From: Lineus longissimus
Taxonomy: Eukaryota; Nemertea; Pilidiophora; Heteronemertea; Lineidae
NCBI RefSeq assembly: GCF_910592395.1
Contig: NC_088314.1
Location: 16,401,998 to 16,465,997, forward strand
Length of the DNA stretch: 64,000 bases
Reading direction: 5' to 3'
Shown here in pieces: positions 59,601 through 64,000 of the stretch. Numbering within the stretch: the first letter of the stretch is position 1; the number at the start of each line of letters is the position of its first letter. Under the pieces are notes generated by a model. That model was not told where the DNA came from and did no database searches. It was given only the letters and a program-made list of their open reading frames with translations. Both the position numbers and the translations under genes were made by a program.

Positions 59601-62600
59601 GGACATGTACTGGTGATTGTCAACTTTATCCACGTCCTGCCAGAGGGTGAACGGACTCTGGTAGATGTCCTGGGTGATGTCAACCATCGGAGGCTCATCT
59701 GAAAGGAACATTGACAGGAAAGTCAGTCAATATTGAAAAGAAAGAGTTCGGCTGATATCAGCATAAAGCTGCCCTTTACTTTCCAGCACCTTACAATGCT
59801 GGCAAAGTCAGGTGGCGTCAAGCTTCCCTTTACTTTCCAGCACCTTACAATGGTGGTAATGTCAGGTGGTGTCAAGCTGACCTTTAATTTCCAGCACCTT
59901 ACAATGCTGGCGAGGTCAGCTGGTGTCAAGCTGCCCTTTACTTTCCAGCACCTTGCAATGCTGGCAAGGTCAGGTGATGTCAGAGTAGAGCTGCCCTTTA
60001 TATTCCAACACCACAAGTGAGATTCTGTAGGCCACTAAAGCCTAGTGGCAAAATGCATTCCCCCTCTCAAACCAAATACTGATTCATTATACTTACTGAC
60101 AATGTCAAAGTTGTCTTGATAAGGCTCAAGGCGATCCTCCACCCACAAAGCCTCTTCAGCCGCCTGGCCATGATCAAAAACTGTCAGGTCTGAAACAAGT
60201 GAATAAATAACAAATCAACAACAATATTTTGTATCTTATTCAAAGACAAAAAAAGACAAAACCCGTCAGGGAACCAAGTTTTCCAGCAGATGAAAATGAA
60301 CAACTCACCAGCATTCTCTCCATCGCTCATCTCCTCATCCTTAACCGCTGCAACTCCAAACTTATCAACTCCATACAGCAGCCTCTGCACTGTCGAATCT
60401 GATGAATGACCATGCTTGTTACGCTTCTTGAACTTCTCCAAACGTGCCACGTCCGTGTCGGCAGTCTCGCTTGAAACGTGTCCGTGAATATTCGTTTCAC
60501 GTAACTTCTTCATCTTCATCATCCGGACAGTGTCCAAGTCGAGCATATTCGACTGGGCAGACGCATGACCGTGTACGTTCTGCTCCTTGAACTTTTTCAA
60601 CCTCGCCGCATCAACATCTCTCAACTCCGATTGCTGCGAATGATGCCCGTGGACATTCCTTGTGGCTATTTTAACGACCTCGTCACTCTCCTTCGACGAA
60701 TGTCCATGAACATTCAGCTCTTCGAACTTCCTACGTCTGACTTCATCAAACCTAACACTCTGTTCGACAAGATTTGTTTCATCTGAATGATGTCCATGGA
60801 CGTTAGCACTTTTTGACTTAACGTCCAAAATTTTCGATTCTTCAGAGACGTGTTTATTGAGAATGTTTTTTGGCAAGTTGCCCATTTTTAATTTACGTCT
60901 GCTCTGGCGTATTTCGTACCCGGAAGTATTTTGATCCAAATCTCTGTAGATTTCTTCCGGTGTTCGAAGTTGCGGTGGCATGTACTGGTACTCCATGGGG
61001 TTATCCTCACTTTCTCTTGCAATATGCTCCCCAGGGATGGCCTTGATCGCTGGCCGCTCTTCCCTTTGCTCAGTCTCCTTCAACGCGTGCTTGTCTTCAA
61101 AAACCACAATATGCGGTTTGGATTCCGACTCTTCCGTTTCCAATGTTGCCGCAAATCCTTCTACCATTCGAACGTTAGTAACAACACCATTCGCTTCACT
61201 GACAGAAGTACGAGCCTTTCCAGCAGGATCAACATCAATGTTTTTCCCGAAAACACTAGTATCGTCTGCTCCTATTTTCAGATTTTCGGAATCTGTTTCA
61301 TCAACTTCGTCAAGTTCTTCCCTCACCCACTCAGGCATATTGATGGAACCGTCACCTGTAGCAGGGCCATCTTTCTGCGCCCACTTAGGTAACCCATCAG
61401 CATCCATCTGAAGAGAAGGCCCCTTGTTCCATTTCGACTCATCACAAGTCTCGTCCAAAACCACTAGAGTCGAAGTCACATTTTTTGGATCCTCCTGGGT
61501 AACCTCGGCCGAATCAACCACAACCTGAGCACCCAGGCTCGGATCCACATTGCCTTTCTTGGCCCATTTAGGCAATGCAGAATCTTCAACACCACAAGTC
61601 ATCTCTTGACCAGCCGGAAAAGTTCTTTGGGCCCAGTTGGGGAGATCACTCAACGATGCATCCATTAGATTTTTCCCATCCGTATGTGAAATGCCGTGGC
61701 TGGCCGGCTGGTCCAGGGTGATGTCCAAAAGGTTCTCAACCTGTGGTCCGACAACTGATGTCGATAAGGGGAAGTTGGGGATGGACATATCGAGAATATT
61801 TCTGGTTACAGCAGACAAAGGGGCAGAGGCTGGCTGGTTGACTGTGAGGTTCAGAAGGTTGGATGTTGGAATAGTCTGCTCAACACTCTCATCTGCTTCA
61901 TCAATAGAGGCATTCTGAAAAGGTAAAGTCATAAATGTCACAAAGAGTTCAACCATTGACTGACACATCCTGGAAGCAACAAAATAACTTCATCATTTCA
62001 TCAAAACGATTGCCACAATCATACTACAGTAGAATCTCTCTATGACGGACACCCTCGGGACTGACAAGTGATGTCCTTAATAAAGAGGTGTCCTGATTAG
62101 AGAGGTCAAATTGAATGGAAACAACCAATTTGGGACTAAAACTAGTGTCCTTAATAGAGAGGTTGTCCTTAATAGAGAGGTGTCCGCTAAGGGAGGTTCC
62201 ACTGTATTTGAGTTCGGCAAACTTTACGTACCAATTTTGCTCTGTATTGCTGCATCTCTTGTTCGAGGTCATCTTCGTTTTTCAGGAGGTAGAGCTCCCG
62301 GGCCTTGTCCAGCTTGTGCCTCCGTATCTTCCACAGGGCTTTCTGTTCCCTCCGGGCAGCTTCCTCAGTCAGCTTACTGTAGTAGGCGATCAGCTCCTCT
62401 CTGCAGGGAAAATGAACTTATGTGGAAATTTATTACTTAAGTAAAATTTGTCCACAGATTTGGTGCAGATTTTCTGCTCCCACTGAAAAGCATCTGTGGT
62501 CAGTTTAACGTTAGACATTTTTCAAAAGTGGACATCACTAAAATTTCATCAACACCAATGCTAATTTTAAAGAAAAAAATAAAGAAAGGTGTAATATTTG

Positions 62601-63831
62601 CCATTATTAATAAATAGAAACTAAAACCATACATCCTTAAAGGCACAATGTAGGCAGCAGCAAGGTAGGCAAGATAAAGTTCCACAAAGTTGCCAATAGG
62701 GGTCTCTCACTTCTCACAGTACATCAAAATGATTCACGCTTGTACGAGGAATATATTTAGTGCTGAAACTGACATGACCCAGGGCCCTCACTGGGTATAT
62801 CAGTCTCCTGAAGATAGCCAAATTAGCCCCTCTGCTCCTGCCTATAGTCCCCCTTTAACATCAAACCTAACATCATCAGACCTGTAAACCCAGTTTTTAG
62901 GCACCACAAGCGCTGTTGTCAGGCCTTGAATGAAAGCGACAAGTCCCATTGTGTCACTGCATACCTGGCCTCCTCTTCCAACCTCTGCTCCTCTGTCATC
63001 TCCTCTCCCTCCGTCCTCGTCGCCGCATCTATCCTGGCTTTGTCCTCCTCCTTCTCTTTGTCAATCACCTGCTGCCTCCGCTGTAAGATCCAACAACCAT
63101 TTTCAGCCCTTCAAACTACATATATACACTTTTACACCTTGTAAATTTTTAGCCTATCTCTGGACATGTTTTTCTTGCAATTCAGCCAAATTTGGGTCAT
63201 ATTTTGTCTAGGAAAGCTGTTGAAGCTATTCAGAATTCCAGAGGCCAAAAATTGCAGCACGTCTCAGAATATACCAATATCCACAAGATATTGACCTAAG
63301 TTGGGGTTTCAGGCATTAATTTATTGAATCTAAAAGTAAAATTGGGCATTTTGAGTTGCAGAAACCGAACCCGCCACACACCGGGACCCTGGTTACAATG
63401 CTTTAGCCCAAACCAGTACAAGATAGATGTAGATGAGAAAATGCTTCGAGGCTTTCAGATATCACCGTTTTTTTGGGCTAATCTTGCCCTCTTACAATGT
63501 CAAATGAAAACTATGCAATTGAAAGGCCTCATCATGTTAAAATGCAACACTTATTTATCTTAAAAGTCTAAACAGACAATGCAATAATTGAATTAATTAT
63601 CTATCACTGGAAGGCAAGGCCACCGTGTCTTCTGACAAGATCGACTGGAAATGTTGACAAAAAACTTGGATGTGCAGGGGTCGGAACAGATATTCACTAA
63701 ATCGAAAGAGAAGACTTATTCGTCCAAAAGTCAACTGCTTACCTCCAAATCGTCCACCATCTGCTGCTTTAACTCATGGAACTGCTGCCTCTTCTTGGCA
63801 TCAACCAATCGGCGAACTTCCTTCAGTTTGG
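53561..63831 (-). CDS. TUBGCP6: TUBGCP6: gamma-tubulin complex component 6 (3' 13 exons; 5' end outside window)
   Basis: GCP6 is a subunit of the gamma-tubulin ring complex, which nucleates microtubules at centrosomes and other organising centres. Thirteen minus-strand exons, all with AG/GT borders, join without a frame break: 63743-63831, 62965-63080, 62232-62400, 60309-61914, 60097-60189, 59554-59698, 58522-58663, 57834-57990, 56332-56502, 56073-56127, 54836-54997, 54303-54502, 53561-53661 (TAA stop). They give about 1,067 residues: a Lys/Glu/Arg/Gln-rich helical stretch, a long acidic linker with repeated NxHGHxS motifs, then the C-terminal Spc97/Spc98-type GCP domain. Diagnostic strings are YKVDWPMNIIITDNC, RQLQLFRHEMQCFVKV and FLLRLNFNSYY. 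Repeated HGH motifs before a GCP domain distinguish GCP6 from GCP2 to GCP5. Vertebrate GCP6 is about 1,800 residues, so the N-terminal third or more, including the start codon and promoter, lies past 64,000. Exon joins are my reading; transcripts would confirm them. Confidence 0.95.
53701..54005 (-). mobile_element. tRNA-derived SINE (second family), TUBGCP6 intron
   Basis: On the minus strand: GAGCCTCATAGCCTAGTGGT head, GCCCCGGGTTCAATCCCGC (B box), AGAACCCAGGATTGTATTTC, then the body ending GGCAAAAATCCATTAGG. This is the most complete copy in the window. Confidence 0.85.
54303..54502 (-). CDS. TUBGCP6: TUBGCP6 exon L (GCP domain)
   Basis: Acceptor TTTCCAG, donor AAGG|GTAAGT. It reads CLLNAKAAPVMKVIQDIFKL then HPNFANLLATYKAFKDYSIF. 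The acceptor sits only about 20 bases from the end of a Tc1-type miniature element, so the branch-point region may lie within that element. Confidence 0.95.
54524..54681. mobile_element. Tc1/mariner-type MITE, copy 5, TUBGCP6 intron
   Basis: It starts CGGTGGAACCTCCCTTA after a TA and contains CTCTCTATTAAGGACAC and its inverted form. The right end is degraded after GAGAGGTTG. It is inserted just upstream (gene sense) of the acceptor of the exon ending at 54502. Confidence 0.75.
54836..54997 (-). CDS. TUBGCP6: TUBGCP6 exon K (GCP domain)
   Basis: Acceptor ACTGCAG, donor TTCAG|GTATGT. It reads HEMQCFVKVMQGYISNQIIH then VSWREFQDDL and HAEYLNKAVF. HEMQ.FVKV.QGYI.NQI.HV.W and HAEYL.KA.FR are GCP signatures. 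Confidence 0.96.
55300..55475 (-). mobile_element. SINE (second family), partial, TUBGCP6 intron
   Basis: CTGCCCTGGCATAGACACC, GAAGAGCCAGGAATTTTTAG and CAGCAGTGTTAACTAGGCTA are present on the plus strand in the same order as the 53.7-kb copy, with deletions. Confidence 0.75.
55653..55829. mobile_element. Tc1/mariner-type MITE, copy 4, TUBGCP6 intron
   Basis: The element runs from CAGTAAAACCTCCCTTAG to GGTTCTACTG and is flanked by TA on both sides. The interior repeats GACACCTCTCTAT and TCTCTAATCAGGACAC. Confidence 0.82.
56073..56127 (-). CDS. TUBGCP6: TUBGCP6 exon J (55-bp micro-exon, GCP domain)
   Basis: Acceptor TTTTCCAG, donor TTCAG|GTAAGT. It reads MIFKARNVPQVRQLQLFR. RQLQLF is conserved in GCP6. 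This small exon joins in frame to its neighbours on both sides. Confidence 0.92.
56332..56502 (-). CDS. TUBGCP6: TUBGCP6 exon I (GCP domain core)
   Basis: Acceptor TTTTTTAG, donor GATC|GTGAGT. It reads LECIDLTYKVDWPMNIIITD then KYGKVFTFMLQLKRTVWTLK. Y.VDWP.NI.IT and KY..VF.F.LQLK are core GCP-family (Spc97/Spc98) motifs. Confidence 0.96.
56555..56992 (-). mobile_element. SINE (second family) with internal duplication, TUBGCP6 intron
   Basis: The plus strand shows GGAGTCCACTATAGGCTACT, two TTGCCCTGGCAT or TACCCTGACAT blocks, CTTCTTCTTCTTCTTC, and the inverted head AGCAGTGTAAACCACTAGGC. The second body block suggests two overlapping copies. Confidence 0.78.
57361..57450. repeat. 10-bp microsatellite (CTACTACCAT)n
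   Basis: Eight to nine units of CTACTACCAT, the first ones imperfect, lie inside a TUBGCP6 intron. Confidence 0.92.
57564..57723. mobile_element. Tc1/mariner-type MITE, copy 2, TUBGCP6 intron
   Basis: A 160-bp element with ends CAGTAGAACCTCTC and GGGAGGTTCCACTG, flanked by TA dinucleotides. CAGT-type ends with a TA target are the Tc1/mariner hallmark. It has no coding capacity. Confidence 0.87.
57834..57990 (-). CDS. TUBGCP6: TUBGCP6 exon H (GCP domain)
   Basis: Acceptor ATTTCAG, donor AACG|GTAAAT. It reads QDVLNPVFLNGVLTKALRSS then IHGDSDLAKGISFVIKHVPH. It matches the GCP6 pattern LNP..LN.VL.KAL..S.HGD. Confidence 0.94.
58522..58663 (-). CDS. TUBGCP6: TUBGCP6 exon G (GCP domain)
   Basis: Acceptor CCTTGCAG, donor AAG|GTAGCT. 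It reads ISLVNKSMVSYFYHDLEIDR then HFEALRMYLFMEDGEFGQTL. The pattern LVNK..V.YF followed by HFEALR.YL.MEDGEF is strongly conserved in GCP6. It ends in phase 0. Confidence 0.95.
59554..59698 (-). CDS. TUBGCP6: TUBGCP6 exon F (start of the visible GCP domain)
   Basis: Acceptor CTTTCAG, donor GCTCA|GTAAGT. It reads PPMVDITQDIYQSPFTLWQD and then SLPVLLKKSITAPLLAQ. The second string resembles the vertebrate GCP6 segment just ahead of the conserved domain. Confidence 0.92.
59765..60012. repeat. 54-bp minisatellite (about 4.5 units), TUBGCP6 intron
   Basis: Unit AAGCTGCCCTTTACTTTCCA then GCACCTTACAATGCTGGCAA then AGTCAGGTGGCGTC. Because 54 is a multiple of three and no unit holds a stop, frames stay open on both strands, but they are repeats rather than genes. 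Confidence 0.9.
60097..60189 (-). CDS. TUBGCP6: TUBGCP6 exon E
   Basis: Acceptor GTTTCAG, donor GTCA|GTAAGT. It reads DLTVFDHGQAAEEALWVEDR then LEPYQDNFDIV, an acidic lead-in to the GCP domain. It is in phase 1 at both ends, so skipping it would keep the frame. Confidence 0.88.
60309..61914 (-). CDS. TUBGCP6: TUBGCP6 exon D (large linker exon with three internal repeat types)
   Basis: This 1,606-bp exon lies between a CTTTTCAG acceptor and a GCTG|GTGAGT donor. It encodes the mainly acidic, probably disordered linker before the GCP domain. Three short repeat types are visible: N-[LI]-[LM]-[ND] at codons 61860, 61800, 61734 and 61671; [LM]-P-x-W-[AV] with Trp codons at 61635, 61566, 61383 and 61329; and N-x-H-G-H-x-S with the first His at 60798, 60708, 60651, 60573, 60486 and 60414 plus a decayed NKHVS at 60852. 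The HGH repeats correspond to the tandem repeats of vertebrate GCP6, which are reported in the literature to be phosphorylated by PLK4. The reading frame runs past the donor to a stop at 60,184, so retention of this intron would truncate the protein. Confidence 0.95.
62027..62204. mobile_element. Tc1/mariner-type MITE, copy 3, TUBGCP6 intron
   Basis: Ends CAGTAGAATCTCTC and GGGAGGTTCCACTG with TA on both flanks. The body is the same as the other copies (GTCCTTAATAGAGAGG repeated). It lies just inside the intron after exon C. Confidence 0.85.
62232..62400 (-). CDS. TUBGCP6: TUBGCP6 exon C (charged helix)
   Basis: Acceptor CCTGCAG, donor TTG|GTACGT. It reads EELIAYYSKLTEEAARREQK then ALWKIRRHKLDKARELYLLK and a Gln-rich tail. 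It continues the helical stretch and ends in phase 0. A Tc1-type miniature element begins 28 bases beyond its donor side. Confidence 0.9.
62640..62850. repeat. Dispersed repeat, copy 2, TUBGCP6 intron
   Basis: AGGTAGGCAAGATAAAGTTC, GCCAATAGGGGTCTCTCACT and TCACAGTACATCAAAATGAT match the 53.0-kb copy. The part to 62850 (CTGCTCCTGCCTATAGTCC) looks like the inverted other end. Confidence 0.65.
62965..63080 (-). CDS. TUBGCP6: TUBGCP6 exon B (charged helix)
   Basis: Acceptor CTTACAG, donor AG|GTATGC. The exon reads RRQQVIDKEKEEDKARIDAA and on to EEQRLEEEA. It is very rich in Glu, Lys and Arg and is predicted to be a long helix or coiled coil. It ends in phase 2, and the split Arg codon is completed by the next exon. 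Confidence 0.88.
63743..63831 (-). CDS. TUBGCP6: TUBGCP6 exon A (helical segment, first visible exon)
   Basis: The exon follows an ATTGCAG acceptor and ends at GAG|GTAAGC. It opens with two bases that complete a codon from an exon outside the window, then reads KLKEVRRLVDAKKRQQFHEL and on to ..MVDDLE. This charged helical sequence is the start of the coiled-coil-like stretch. It ends in phase 0. Confidence 0.85.
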
Positions 63832-64000
63832 CTGCAATTGAAATCAAATATGATGAACTTTTTCAAAACACAATCAGTCGGCCACAGGACTGAAACAGTG
63901 ATTAAAGACTACGTTACATCAAGACATTATGTCAATGATCTGTTCGAGCGAACTCGTAAGTGAGACTGTTAGCATTGTCGGGAGAACTGTTAGACGAGAC

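Noticed and set aside
59723-60020. 95-97-codon frames on both strands
   Set aside because: They are produced by the 54-bp minisatellite, whose length is a multiple of three, inside a TUBGCP6 intron.
60931-61411. Plus-strand frames of 143 and 153 codons
   Set aside because: They are shadows of the large TUBGCP6 exon on the minus strand, which has clear homology.

Overview
The window is animal nuclear DNA. One gene has short exons with canonical GT..AG introns, and it is surrounded by many kilobases of AT-rich, repeat-dense, mostly non-coding sequence. Tc1/mariner-type and Harbinger-type miniature elements, tRNA-derived SINEs and palindromic foldback repeats are abundant. This composition fits a marine invertebrate bilaterian (for example a hemichordate, amphioxus, brachiopod or mollusc), but nothing in the sequence fixes the phylum. 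There are no bacterial operons, CRISPR arrays or prophage.

Only one protein-coding gene can be named with confidence: TUBGCP6 (gamma-tubulin complex component 6), on the minus strand from the right edge down to a stop codon at 53,561. I read 13 exons, and the frame stays open across every junction (3,206 coding bases, about 1,067 residues). The 5' end and N-terminal part lie beyond position 64,000. The visible part holds a charged helical segment (62.2-63.8 kb), one large 1.6-kb exon with three kinds of short internal repeat (60.3-61.9 kb), and the C-terminal GCP domain (53.6-60.2 kb), which resembles vertebrate GCP6.

Layout: 1-16.6 kb is largely anonymous, with a 15-16-bp satellite at 8.85-9.05 kb, a SINE at 10.1 kb and SINE pieces at 14.7-15.3 kb. 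At 16.67-17.40 kb lies a 735-bp Harbinger element with 3-bp TAA target duplications and the decayed start of a transposase. From 17.4 to 46 kb there is a mosaic of inverted-repeat elements: foldback family copies, a Tc1-type miniature element nested in one of them, a 474-bp CAGGGCC-ended element, a 320-bp element with perfect 32-bp ends, and a 1.8-kb element at 43.6-45.45 kb holding smaller elements. At 46.7-47.4 kb is a broken LINE reverse transcriptase. At 49.8-51.8 kb a 53-bp minisatellite (about 24 units) is split by a 689-bp Harbinger-type element. From 53 kb on, TUBGCP6 introns carry five more Tc1-type miniature elements (one of them just past the stop codon), several SINE copies, a 10-bp microsatellite and a 54-bp minisatellite.

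Outside TUBGCP6 the best coding candidate is an unassigned segment with high third-position GC at 39,906-40,133 (minus). I found no evidence of a multi-gene novel system. The interesting material is transposon biology and the unusual repeat architecture of the GCP6 linker.
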